Source: Armillaria gallica
Taxonomy: Eukaryota > Basidiomycota > Agaricomycetes > Agaricales > Physalacriaceae
Length of the DNA stretch: 64,000 bases
Reading direction: 5' to 3'
NCBI GenBank assembly: GCA_037576215.1
Contig: JBANDB010000005.1
Span: 2,852,001 to 2,916,000, forward strand
The notes under the pieces were generated by a model that did not search any database, was not told the origin of the DNA, and saw only the letters and a program-made list of their open reading frames with translations. Positions 30,734 to 43,330 of the stretch are shown one piece after another. The position numbers were made by a program, and so were the translations under genes. Every line of letters begins with the position of its first letter. Position 1 is the stretch's first letter.

Positions 30734-31623
30734 TAGGGCTGCATGCTGTACCGTATACGGTATATGGCCATAAAGTCGCAGTCTCAGTTGGTCACAGAAA
30801 CATCTGTATACCGTACCATCAACTGAGATCTCAAGCCTTGTTGGCGTTGGTATGGATACCTTACGGCCATTTACAAACGTACATGTAGGAATAAATATGT
30901 CAAAGTCAATTTGTATCATGGATTGTAAATGAAGGAAGAGAAAATGGATACCTTTTCATCTTTTACCTGCTGGATGGTCAGCTATATCCCAGGAGGAGTT
31001 GGAACACCGAGAAAAGGTACAAGTGCAGTATAATTTCGATAATTTTAGTGGCTGTCCAAGTGTAATAAAATGGGTTGGAATATTTCATGCACCAGCAGAT
31101 GGCTAGAGAAAGCAAGTGATATTGACTGGGCAGTTACAGAGACAGAACAGAATCAAGAAAAGGCATCTGTATGTACGGAATATTGACACAAAACTGTTTG
31201 GGACATGTCAGAGATGCAGTCAAAGAGTATAGGCTCAAAAACACACCTTGATCTCCACTGTCAATACGACTCTCTCAATGATGCTCTCAGCAACTCACAA
31301 GCTGAACCAAATCAGATAGGGTCTAAGAATGGAAAGCCGATAGGTCTTGATGCTGTTGCGGCAGGGTGGGCACTCAAAAGCATGTACAGAAATGGGAGAT
31401 GGACACGACAGATGACGTGGCCTGGCTGTTTGCATGCATAATGACAGATGCAACAGTAAGCCGTATTATGCCATTGGATGGCCATATCTGAGGACCTGAG
31501 ACGGTGACAGAATCGCTGTATACCGTTCCATATGAAGAGCCATTTTGGTGCTCTCGGCTTTGGCCCGTATACCGTATCACGGTTACCGATAACCGTACTA
31601 TATGGCTATGGCATGCAGCCCTA
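30734..31623. mobile_element. hAT-type MITE (non-autonomous)
   Basis: 890 bp with perfect 13-bp inverted termini TAGGGCTGCATGC/GCATGCAGCCCTA and a perfect 8-bp target duplication GCTCAGAC (30726-30733; 31624-31631), diagnostic of hAT elements. Subterminal palindromes of the CCGTATACGG type lie near both ends. It has no transposase frame, so it would depend on an autonomous relative. Confidence 0.92.
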
Positions 31624-31631
31624 GCTCAGAC

Positions 31632-33540
31632 TTGGTTCACAAAGACGGCATGTCACAGTGAAATATTTTGGGCTGGGAATGGTCTTGGAGGAAGTGAGGA
31701 AAAGAGTTTGGCTCTTTGTGACTCTACGAGACAAGGGTACCCTTAGAGGAGGGAGGTCAGGGTAGGCCATGCATGGTTCAGCCAGGGCTTGAGTATGTCC
31801 ACCATTCTTGTCCCATTGAAACCTTGTTGACGTTACTTGTATCTAGTACAGTCTATGATGGTGTGCCCACCATCTTCATTGAGGAGAAGAAGCTCGAATC
31901 CTTCACTCCTTTGATGCATCCTTGTTTGTTGACACTGGCAGCTGTTTGTCTCATTGTCTCTCGTTCCCTTCATCTACATCGCCGAAATATACTTTCCAAG
32001 GCGATACCACTATCAAATAATACTGCATTCACTGTTCTCCCCACTACACTGCTGCACCAGTCCAACTTTTCCAAATACAATGCTTAGCTTCCCTTGCAAG
32101 CCAACATCGATGAGTTGAAAATGACAATGTTATTTCCCCCGAAAATATGCTTCCCCATCCCCCACCAAGTTCACTGTTCTCTTTATATCAATCACCAACT
32201 TGCAAGTTTCCACATCTCCTGTATTATTCAATTTATTTCAAGATGGCTCCTGCACTATTCCCCATACAAGATGCCTGAGCCTATGAGCCTTCACCCCAGC
32301 TGAATATGACTGGCAAAGTGCTTGGTTGTGTTACTCATAATGGAACCATGCCGGGCTCCTAGATATCCTCATCAATACTGTGTGCATATAACAGGTTGAC
32401 TTGTGAATGCAGACATCTTGCAACCACTCCCAGTGGTTCTACATGCGAACTCACTTCCACGATGTCTCACTAGTAAAAAAAAATTATGACGTTGATGCAT
32501 CAAGCCCTGGCTTTATGCTGAGATGATAAATCTTGGTCCGAGTACCAACATACCAACTGTATCAGATGATGGCGACATGAGTGGAATGGTGTGTTTTAGA
32601 TGAGAACATGCTTGGGACAGTGAGTATCATCCCCTCTCTGTTCTGCTTTCAATTATACTCATTCTCCCTAAGTAGCACCTTATCTCTTGCACCCTCAAGC
32701 TCAAGCATGTTCTTCACAGACAGTGAAGAAACCTGGTCATCTCGCAGATCTGCTCCTGTGAACGTTCATCAATTTGGATGCCTACATGCAGATTCAATTG
32801 GACTTAAAACGACATAAGGACTAAGGGTGCAAATGGCCCAGGGAGGGAGGGATGTGTTTATTTGATGTGACAGTGAGGTTTCCATTCAACCAGCAAGTAT
32901 CTTCTTCAATCATCTGTCTCCTCCTCTCATTGATCTTCTTCACAGTAGCCATTCAACTACTAGCCCATATATCTTCCATCTCTCAATGTCATACTCTACT
33001 GCTGATGATGTCTTAACTTGGGAGACCGCTCATCTTAATCTGAAGTCGGAGATTGCAGCAATGAGTGAGTTATTTGAAGGCCTATGAGACTGTTTCATTA
33101 ATGCTTGTTTCCTTCTCCCTTTCGGCAGGAAGCAGCCTGGCAAGTTGGGTCGCCGTTACTGCCATTGCCATGTTGGTGATGGTGGCTACCTCTCATCTCG
33201 AATTTGTGATGTGTGCGATAAGTTAATGATAGTAGCTGGTGGTAGGCATGTCATGACCGCAGCTGTTGCCAGCAGTGGTTAGTCTAAACTCGGCCTATGC
33301 AGTGGCTGTGCTGAAGGACACCGTGACTTCATTTCCATTGCCCATTTTCAAGGTTCCAGAATTTCCACTCACCCATTCTTTATTCACTCTGAAACTCTCT
33401 CCATGAGTCACGTCTGCCACTATCAATCTTCCAGTGCAGCTATTATCTCCACTGATGACAGGGAATACACTGCCTCTATGGCAGGTTGTTCACAGGATAT
33501 GCTCTAATTAGCATGACAGGCAAGGAATGTGAAGATTCAC
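31632..33540. other. Decayed repeat sequence with one intron-like block
   Basis: An R1/R2-type block starting GTATGT at 31793 and ending TAGTACAG at 31849 indicates another relic copy. The rest shows no recognised gene. Near 33130-33230 a short frame encodes two Cys pairs (C-H-C-H and C-D-V-C) but is too short to assign. Confidence 0.4.
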
Positions 33541-33549
33541 GGCGATTCT

Positions 33550-34800
33550 CTAGAAAGCCTCAGTATGGGTTCAGAGCAAGAATGTGCCTCTGTTCCTTGG
33601 CTGCTATTCTACGCTACATCCCAGCTATTCACCACCATACCTCTGATTAAGAGCAGGATCTATCTCCCCTTCCATCTCCCCACCATCATCAAGGATTGGC
33701 ATCAACTGGCACACATATACATAAATCCTCTCTCAATCGCCTACTACCCCAGATGTTATTCTCGTGATGACTTTGCTCCACTGAAGGTGTGTGCACACAG
33801 AAGCTCTTCTCTCATCAGAGTCAGAAATTCTATCTGCGAGCTCATCTGTGGTGGCTTTTACAACGTTCAGTAGCCTGGTTGATGTGGGTGGCAGGTAAGT
33901 ATGTTGATTTTTGGTGGAGGATGACCCGGGAGGCACAGAATCTGAGATGGAGAGATGGACATGTATATGACTGTTTGGGATGAGAAGGGCCGTCATGAAG
34001 GAGGAAGTCAGTGAAGCAAGCTGACAGTGCTGGAGATAGTTGTCGAGCTGATTCTGAAACTAACGCTGTTGTCAAACGGGTTTTCTTGGCTGTATGATTC
34101 TTCAGTATGTCTACCATCTTCATCCCACTGAACTCATATTGAGCTTACTTTGATCTACAGCATGAAATTGACATCCAGCGCCATCCATCCTCATCGAGAA
34201 GATTGCCAAAATGCACGAGTTCCTCAGATAAGCTCTCTCTATCACATTCAAATGTCTCACAGAGATGTCAGCACACCCTCATCTGTTAATGCAGACTGAA
34301 AATCCTCGCCAGCATGACAAAGTCTCCTCAGCATATCCTTCCCTTGCGTCCCCAAGCCAGTGGTGACTAGCTCATATAGAAGTGAGGACTCCCCCTAATG
34401 AGGAGCCTACACGCTGCTCTCTTTCCCCAGCTGTATCACATTATCTCTGTGTACAGTGTGACCAATTTCAACAGTGACCTCGCAGATGAGTGCTCTGCCA
34501 TGGGTCCTTTCCTACTTGGATGATTTGACTGAGACGCTATGCTCAGGCAACATATCAACACATCTGGCAATAAAAAAGTATAACTCGCCTGGTCCTCCCG
34601 TCTAATCTGATACACCAGGTCATTTCACTTCCTGTTGGCACTCACCATGTCTGCAGTTCCTGCTGCGCTGTATGACCAGAGTGCCTTACTAATTGCCATA
34701 TTTGGATCCTGGACTGCCGATACAGACATTAGATCACTTCCAATTCTGATTCTTTTCTCAATGACTGCTTCAGTTTATTGAGCAGAGCTCGAGTGTCCTT
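33550..34800 (+). repeat. Repeat R2, copy b
   Basis: Same orientation as 25790-26550. It includes the intron-like block 34105-34160 (GTATGT to CTACAG). Decayed; it may continue with weaker similarity to about 34800. Confidence 0.55.
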
Positions 34801-35740
34801 CTCATTGGATTTATCAGACAAGCGCAGAAGGTTCTCCCAATCTGGGCGCTCTAACTGGTGCATTACTATCCTCGTGCTTTCAGTGCTGTCTGAAACTGCA
34901 CCAATTCATTCCACAATTTGCAACCGGATTACTACAACCTATGTTCCTCCCTGGCCACAGGGCATGGCTTGATGAAACAATCGCTGATGGTCTTGTCCTT
35001 CATGACAGAGAGGCTGTTTTCGGGGGCCAGGTGGGCAGACAGCTTGTTTCTGAAGAGTGATTGGCTTCTCTTGACGTCTTCGGATGCTGATAATTTTTTT
35101 TAAAAAAGGTGATGCTTTTTCGTCTCTTTATTTATGTTATGATAGACTAAAAGTTTCTGCATATTATATATTTGAATTGCTGCAGGGCTGGCTGCTGCAC
35201 GAATCACTTTGACTCCCATCTGCTTATACACTTTCACCACCACTAAAATAGTGTGCTTATAGGCGCCGTTAAGCCCAATAACTTTTCTATTTACTTTTTA
35301 TGAGATTATACAATGGCCAAATGAGTGCTTGATACCACTCTCATGTTGTGTACATTAAGTTATGGTACAAAGCAATCTCTCAAACAGGGATCTAACATAC
35401 TTAATACTTAGTCTAATGGTTATCTTGTCTTACCTCTGGTATCAGGCTGAGGTTTGATTCTGTATCAATGTTGTTATTTTGTGCAATGAAATTATGTCCC
35501 ATCCTTTTTAACATCATCCAATGCTGACACGTCGCATCCATCTCATGTTGTGGGCGCTTCATCGGGATCAGTGTAATATATGGTTTGGCTGTATTTTCTG
35601 CTGTACATACTTTTTTTACATGGCTCTACACTGAGCACCAGAGCGAGAATATCAGTACCTATGTTTGTAGTACTGCAATGAACATGTTGCCAAATTTGAA
35701 TGTGCCAGTGGCTGACTAAGCCTAGCTGGTACCAATTTTT
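34801..35740. other. Transition to AT-richer, CpG-poor sequence
   Basis: Nothing recognised. The base composition changes near 35090 (poly-T/poly-A tract). Confidence 0.4.
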
Positions 35741-35779
35741 TCTGATCTTTATGAGTACTGAGGGAATACCTGGCTTTCT

Positions 35780-36130
35780 GGCATAATGGCCTGTAATGGG
35801 TGGCCTTTTAGTGGCAATTGCTGCTCTGATTGGCACTGCTGGGACCATGGACAATATCTGTGCAACAATGGCAGCATCATGGGGGAGAGTGGTTGGCACT
35901 GTTGTCTCCACCACCCTTGAAAATGGAGGTGATGAGACAATGGCACCAGTTGCTGTGGCTGTTATGCAAGGGCGAGGTGATTTTTCTTGGCATAGGGTCA
36001 GGATCATTGGTCAGGGCATCAGCAACTATGGCAGCATCATAGGGAAAAAGAGATGGCACTGTCATCTTCAGCACTCTTAGAAGAGGGTGTGTACTGAAGA
36101 CAATGACAAATGGGGTTGCTGTTATGCAAG
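35780..36130. repeat. About 160-bp tandem repeat, two degenerate units
   Basis: Units begin near 35907 (CTCCACCACCCTTGAAAATG) and 36066 and share words with the larger array at 58440-59340 (for example 'ggcaccattgtctcc'). The overlapping open frames on both strands follow the repeat and are not called as genes. Confidence 0.5.
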
Positions 36131-37359
36131 GAGGTGGTGGTGTTGATAGGTTGGTGTTGGATATGGGCAGGTCAACATTGAGTGAGATTGAAAGCTTGTA
36201 GGCAGAAACAGACAGCAAGATTATATCCAGCACCTCAGAAATGGGGATATGCAGATGACAGTACTGGTCAGGGGAAGATATGTTAAGTGAGGATTATTTT
36301 TGGTGTCTTTGAAAGTAATTAGCATCATATATGTGGCATCTGTGGTATATCTTCATAGCAAGTTGATACTTGAAGAGGCATTGTCATTGTCACCATTGTC
36401 TGTTGTTTGGTCCCAAGTTTTGCCCCACCCACCTGCTCCCCTCCCTCTTGTCCTGCCATCCAATCCTCTCCAGCCCTTCATCCACCTTCTACAGCCCAGT
36501 GCAACCCAAATATACTCCCTTCCAAAACTACTCTCCCTATGCCTCACACACATTATTGTCACCATTGTCTGTCTGAATATTTGTTGTTGTTGTGTAATGG
36601 TGGTGGTGATCAGCAAGTGAGCCAAAAAAAAAAATCCTAATTTCTATCCAGATGTCAGACCATATGCTCCAGACCTGGTCACACAAAACAGACAGGTGCT
36701 CTCCCACTCACAGCATACATGCAGAGCCCTAAAATCTATTAGATATTTTAATATACATGTGAAGCACTTCCCTGAATTTTAATGTGAGGAAAATCTCCCT
36801 TGTACATACCAAAAAATGCCATTTGTGTATGGTCTTGTCTGATAAAAACTGAAATCCACTACATATAAATTCATACAGACTTCAGCAAGGCATAGAAATT
36901 TCCTATACTGTATATTCTAACTGTACTTAGGTATGTAATAAATAACTGTACTATCTGGTACCCTCTGTTCCATTTTATAAAATATTGGTCAGACAAAATT
37001 GAGACTAGACAAGCCAGGTTCAAATGCACATTAATGGCTGAGTAGACAAAATGCATTCCTTCACTTTTAATTAGCTGATGTGGGCTGTTGCAAGCACAGC
37101 AGGTACAAGTCCGAACATGTCACTTCAAGTCTCATTCCAAACAGTTAAACTTATGTATCATTGTATGAACAAAGTCTACTTCCCATCGTCAATTAGTGAA
37201 TTGTGATAGGGTATGTAACTTACAGATAGATCTTTGTCATCCAGTCCTACATTTTCCATACATCCAACCTTGATGCTACAGTAGCTTCTCATCTCCCTAC
37301 AGTGAATTAAATGATTGCAATGTGTATGAGTGAAGTTGGATAAGGTTGCAACAGAATTT
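36131..37359. other. Unassigned AT-rich sequence
   Basis: No gene recognised. A CT-rich segment at about 36420-36530 yields antiparallel Pro-rich open frames that look like composition artefacts. Confidence 0.4.
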
Positions 37360-38080
37360 TTGACATTTATTGAAACACACAGAAGGTGTGTCCTCCAAGT
37401 GAGTTTGTCTGTGTCTCCATCGTTTTGACCAGATCTTGTTTGAAACAGGATAAGATCATTGGTATTCGGCTGTAATTGACCTTCAGTATGAGCAAGATTA
37501 AATTTGGAGCAGATGCTAATAGATCATTGGTGTTTTTCCATCCCAATTCTCTTAGCAAAGCAGCAAATGCTGCATCTGTGAAGTTCTGCCAGAATCAACA
37601 TGTGAATACTATGCTATCAGGAGTAACAGAGTCACAACATGTCTATGATGTTGAATGTAAGACAGACATTGTGGAACTCCAATGAACACAGGGTCGCTTG
37701 GCACTGTGAGTGTTGTAAGAAGTCGTAAACCAAGGCCAGGGTATCGGGTTCCAGGTCCATATTAGCAAAGTCAGTCCAGTTCAGGAAAACGGGTTCCATG
37801 AACAGTGCCTTCAGGGTAGACAAGGTCACCAAGTCTATGATGGACTTGCATCTGACTCTAAAATGAGTTATCCAAGGTAGCAATACAGTATTCAGCTGGT
37901 ATTGTCTGTCTCTCACTATGTGAAAGTATTGCATCTCTACCTTTTTTAAGCTGTTTGCCTCAGATAGAGATGCGAGGATCCTCTCAACATTCTTGATAGT
38001 AATTTCTTCACAAATATTCATGAAAAGTGTGAGATATGTAGAAGAATGGAGGACAGAGGTGGAAGGACCAAGGCCTGAAG
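37360..38080 (-). pseudogene. F-box/LRR-like gene remnant (tentative)
   Basis: A minus-strand frame of 129 codons (37632-38021) and a 63-codon frame behind it (37367-37558) contain Leu-rich phrases such as LVTLSTLKALFMEP and LALVYDFLQHSQCQ that resemble the leucine-rich part of Agaricomycete F-box-like proteins. Upstream another frame (LQALVLPPLSSILLH) continues the theme, so a frameshift or intron is needed. No complete gene can be built. Assignment rests on resemblance only. Confidence 0.3.
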
Positions 38081-39599
38081 ATGTTCAATAAATGAGGCTT
38101 GTTGCTAACTCAAAGGCCCATATATCATTGACTAACCCTCCATCTGGTAGTTCCATCAAGAGATGGCAAGATGCAAGCCTGGGATATGCACTTCACTGGT
38201 GTGCCAAGGTGGGAAGGTGGAAGGATATAAGGGATAGATTCACTGAATGCCAATATGTGTTTTTGCTGAGCAGCAATTCTAATACACTAGTACTGGTGGT
38301 GTCCGACTCCACCCTAGAAGCTTCAAATTGAATATCAAGAGAGTGATCATGAGATTGAGCCAAAGCCAAAGCCATGGGGAATTTCTGAGACAATGTGGTA
38401 TTCTTGATCTTCCTGTATCAAGTGAGTCACCATCTGACTGGTAGCAACTTGAGAGACTGAACTCTATTTGCAGCAGTGGATATACTGAATTGATCCCAAG
38501 AGAGTGAATGAATATGGGCAGGTCATAGTCAACTACAGTACTGAATGTAATACACTCGTACTCGCTATATGTACTCTAGACACTCAAATATATTCTATTT
38601 TGCATCCCATTCTCAGTGACATTTCCCAAGGTCTTCAGTTTACCTTTTAATAGAATAGAGGTGAAACGGAGACTTGATTGTGTTAGCTTAGTGAAAGGTC
38701 ATTCACTGTCATCCAGATGGCTGACTCAATCTGCTTAGGAAGAAAGTCAATGCAGGTGTGCTATCATCATGTCATGCTTTTAACAGATATCAAACATCTG
38801 TTATATTTTAGGTTAGCTCACAGTCAACAGAGGTAGCTAATCTGCCTACCTCTCAAGTCAAAATTCCATTGCTCTAGCTGTAAGCCTTTGTTTAGTTGTT
38901 GAGCAGCCATCCTGCATACAGTTTACAAACCTATTACATGAGCAGTATCTGTGCCGACTTTAACCAGATGAAGATGTTCAGCCACAAAAACTCATAATAC
39001 TCTAAGAATCACTTAGTCTTTCTACAGCTCTACAAGACAGAACTGTGCTTACCCTTCTTTCAACCCTGAATGGCCGGAGTTGGATTTTCAGGCATTGTAG
39101 CCATCCTCTTTGTTCTCCATTAGCATTCAAACCTGAGGAGCACAGGTCAGATTAAAGGTAATCAACTTGAGGATACATATCTTGCCTTTCATGCTTCAAC
39201 AGCATTGTATTCATATTTTAAACATCCTACTCAAAGCCCACTTAAAAAGATGGCTTAACTTGAAAGATTATCATGTACCTATTGTGCAAAGTGTACTCAG
39301 ACAGCACTGCTGCAATGAGAATGAGATACATCTGGGCAGCTTGCCAACCTATTAGACATGCCAGTCATGAACTGGTCAAGATGAAAACAGGCAGTGCTCA
39401 CCATTCAAGCTGAGACAGCCCTACAAATGTGCCCTCCCATCCTGAGCCTTAAGGCTGTGACCTTATTCATTCCAATATGGCTGGCATATCACTCTATGGT
39501 ACCAAAAAATATGTTAGCTGATGATCAACAATGAAATGAAGTCCACAGACCTGTATACCAGTACCTAGTACCTTTGGGTCAGTCTTCAGAGCTATGCGG
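38081..39599. other. Unassigned sequence before L2 LTR
   Basis: No recognisable gene or repeat; CpG-poor. Confidence 0.4.
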
Positions 39600-41347
39600 T
39601 GATGAGCCTAGACTTCTGTGGCAACGGCAACACCCAAAACTTGGTGAGAGCTTAGGCAATTAACGTAGCAACACAGCAATCAAGGCAATGTGTTTGTGAG
39701 TGGTTTGGTGCACCTCTGTGTGGTCAATTCCTCAATAACACAAGATACACTGCGACTTTAAGTCAGCAAAGTAGTACTCTTGGTCAAGGAGTACTAATAG
39801 ACATTGGCTGTAAGCCAGGAAGGATCTCGATAAATGAGATGGGATGGAATCTGGTATGACTTGAATACCAAGAAACCATGACAGAAACTGTGAAAACGGT
39901 CTAGAGATCATGAAAATGGATCTAGAAATCATAGCAACATGCTGGAAATCATAGCAACGGTCGAGAAAATGTGGGGAGGGACTGTAAAACGTGGGGAGGG
40001 ACTAGAAAATGTTGCAATGCTCTAGTAATCATGGGAGAGGACGAGTAATCATGTGAAAGGACTAGAAATCATAGCAATGAGCTAGAAATCATAGCAATGC
40101 TCTAGAAATCATAGCAACATGCTAGAAATCGTTGCGATGCTCTAGAAATCATGGCAATGGACTAGAAGACATCGAAATAGCCTAGTAAATGTGGCTTGGG
40201 GTGTACCTAATATTGTGAGTCGAAACAATAGCAATAAATGTACGAAGACTGCAAGAAACTGGTAGAAATTGTAGCAACTGAGGTGCTGAGTGGGGTGCTG
40301 TGGCAATAGATGCATGGCAACTCTGAACAATGATAAAGATGAGGGTGATCCTATGGAGCTAAACTGGGCCTACACAGAGGCAATACTGAACTGGGTGATG
40401 AAAACAATGGCAATGTAGAAGGTGAAAGCGATGAAACAATCCTATGTGGTGAAAGTGAAGTGATGTTGTGGCATTAAAAGACAAAAGCAAGTTATTGACA
40501 CAAGATTTCGTGTATTGGTGCAACCAACAACATTTGAAGAGTAAAGCAAGTGGTGGGGAATAACTTGGAGTAACCGTAGCTGACTGGTAATGCCATAGCC
40601 TTGTCAACTGGGTAAGAACTCCCTCTAAAAATGTGGTTTCTATCTAGTTTTTATACTACAAGTATGATTTTATAAATAGAATATTCTTCGGAGCCTTAGT
40701 AAGGCTGTAAGTCCTTGGCTTTTGTAATAGCCATAGTAAACATATGGTATCTGTGGTTCTAAAGTAACAGCAAGTCCTCAATGTTGCCGTGTATGGATGC
40801 GAACCGTGTGGTTTTATTGAGCGAGGAGCAGATCATAAGGTGCTGTTTAGCTGCAAATTATTGAGCTGCAGTTGCCATGCTGAGGTGTATGCATGGGGCA
40901 ACGATAATTCGAAGTCTTGGCACTGTAACAGCCTTAGTAAATGTGGTCTATAGTTGCCATAGCTGTAATTATCGTAGCTGGAAGGATATACACATCAATC
41001 ACATCATTTCATTAAATGATTGATGGGTGCATCAACTGGTGCTTCTGAGTGATGTAGCAACCCCGTTTTAGGATGATTGTCGATCAAAGGTGCCTTGCCG
41101 TGATGAGATATGGTAATTGTGATGCGAGGCAAGCTGGGAAGGATAACAGAGTGTGTGAGGAGTGGATGTCATGGTTTTAGGATTGTATCTGAATGTTTGT
41201 GGCTTATACTGCAAAAATCCATGGTATTATCAAGTGTTGGCAGTATTATGGAGTACGTGGGGATTATAATGGCATCGTTTCAAAGGTATTGGGTGATGGA
41301 TGGCTAAATCTGCAAATTCTGAGTGTACAGAGCCTGGAGGCTCATCA
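39600..41347. mobile_element. L2 LTR, copy a (solo)
   Basis: 1,748 bp from TGATGAGCCT to AGGCTCATCA (perfect 10-bp inverted termini). It aligns with 53725-58408 at both ends. The last 30 bases closely match the end of the Gypsy-1 LTR (shared CAGAGCC...GAGGCTCATCA). Flanks GCGG/GTGG could be a 4-bp duplication with one C/T change. No element interior is attached. It contains about 14 units of a roughly 20-bp repeat (39895-40195). Confidence 0.8.
39895..40195. repeat. About 20-bp tandem repeat inside L2a
   Basis: Roughly 14 imperfect units around CTAGAAATCATAGCAATG. The corresponding stretch of L2b is much more degenerate. Confidence 0.75.
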
Positions 41348-41539
41348 GTGGCGATAGCTCCATTAGCAAGAACAGGCCTTACAGTAACAGGACCTGCTGA
41401 TGAGACAGTGAACCAGATGAGAAGACATGATATGGCCAGCTTACCATTAGATGAGCACAGTTCTTGGAGCCAGACTTGACATGATCCATGCACATCTTTG
41501 GGCATCACAGCAATGGTGCCTTCCCAGATGAAGCTAAAG

Positions 41540-43330
41540 CCCTGGCTGTAGATTTTAGGCTTTGAATATAGGAGCTAGTCAGGCAAACCCATTGAATTCT
41601 CAGAGTGTCTAGCCACAGCCTGGTTAGATCCACACAGGTGCATTTTCACCAATATTACTAGAATGGGTGCTTTGTAATTATCTTGGGGCACTGCCACATC
41701 CCATTTCAGCCAAATATGCACTGGGGCTGTTAGGCCTGCCTATTGGGCCCTCTCACTCATTGTTTGGGTCTGCAGAAAATTGAGGGGGTAGGAAAAATAA
41801 TATATTTTTAGATCTTACACTGACCATGCCAATCTGTTGCCTATATTGGCTGGATGCACCAGTCCAAGACAGGATGTACTTAATCATGAGAATATATCAT
41901 TTCCAATGTGGTAGGTCTTCAATTTTTGAAAGTGGGCTCAATTATTTTGCATGAATATTGTACAGCAACAGACTACTCTTGAAATTTATGTACATTATTA
42001 TAGTATATCACTATTATAACTATTCCAACCTTCTAATTTCTTTAAATGTGAGCAACAGTTAAGAAACAGGGCATTTTCATGGTTTTCAGAGTTTGCTGAA
42101 GACAACCCAAATAGCTGGCAGAATGCTATACTTTTGTCATTTGAGCATCCCAGATCCTTTCTATGCTCTATTAACATTATACATAGTTAGAGTATTAGTG
42201 TATATACTTGTATATGAGGTATTTTGCCTTCCAAATATATTCAAACAACAGATAATTGCAAAAAATGTGTTTAGAATGTCATAAATCCAATGTTTTAAAG
42301 CCCATATAGTACACTGTGTACTCAAATCTCAATATCTTGTCCTATTTACAGTGCCTTACATTATTTAATATAATTCTATACCAATATCCATTCCTGCTCT
42401 GAAAGAAATACCTTGTGAGAGCCCCAATATATGTAATGCGCATATGAAACTTTCACTTGAAACTGACTTCAACTTAAAATGAAAAGTGGATGACAAGAGG
42501 CATGGTGGCAGATTGGGGTGGATCAGACATCTTACATGAGTAGTAAAATATAAAAAGTATTATTAGCAAAAAGAATTGTGTTCATTGAGATGCTCTATAG
42601 GACCACAGAATTGAGATATGGTTTAAAATGTATAAAATCTGAAGTATTAAAAACAACATAGATACATTTAAGCAGCTTCAATACTATATCCTGTCTATTT
42701 CCAAGGCCTCAGAGTAGGTGGTTCAAGCACAGGATGCATTCCGAGAATGCATTTTGCTTACTCATTCACTCTAGACCATAAATCTGCATAGTGATTAAGT
42801 GGCTGTGCAGCTTCTTTTTCTCCTTTTCCCCACCATCTCCCCTCACCTCAACACTTGTCAAGCATGCAAATAGTGCCTTTTCTCAGTTTAAAGGGTATGT
42901 TTTATTTATTTCTTCACTTCTAATTCTTTTTTAGGTCTTTTCAGCACATCCAGCAGCCTCAAGAGCTCTGGATTGCATGTATCCTGCCTCTGCAACCTGC
43001 ATAAGCCCTTGGTGGAGGCAGCACTACTATTTCTCCAGCGACCACAACCACAACCACACCAGAATGTCCCATGGTGATGACAAGCCATGAAGACCCCTGC
43101 CACAGCTATGAAATTGACCCTCTCCCCATCACAACCTACCCAGTACCCCCCATATCAATATTGGGGTCAATCACTGTCAAGCACAACTTCCATGCACCAC
43201 AAGAGTGCTTACTACATCCCAGGATTAGATATTGATTGCCATCTCAGAGCTGGGGGGATCATGGAAGGTGAGATAGTGATGTGCTTAGTAACAGGCAGCA
43301 TGCAAATGAAACAAGTGTCTAGATTGTCAA
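41540..43330 (+). repeat. Inverted repeat IR-1, left arm part 1
   Basis: Reverse complement of this stretch matches 51780-53520, for example the segments around 42690-42890 versus 52090-52310 and 42950-43250 versus 51790-52080. It resembles a third copy at 45700-46010. It contains an 82-codon frame (43087-43335) with no recognised domain. Confidence 0.7.

Noticed and set aside
33130..33240. Zinc-finger gene
   Set aside because: Two Cys pairs in a frame that closes quickly; no matching upstream or downstream exons found.
35543..36233. Open frames on both strands
   Set aside because: Follow the about 160-bp tandem repeat; both strands open is typical of such repeats.
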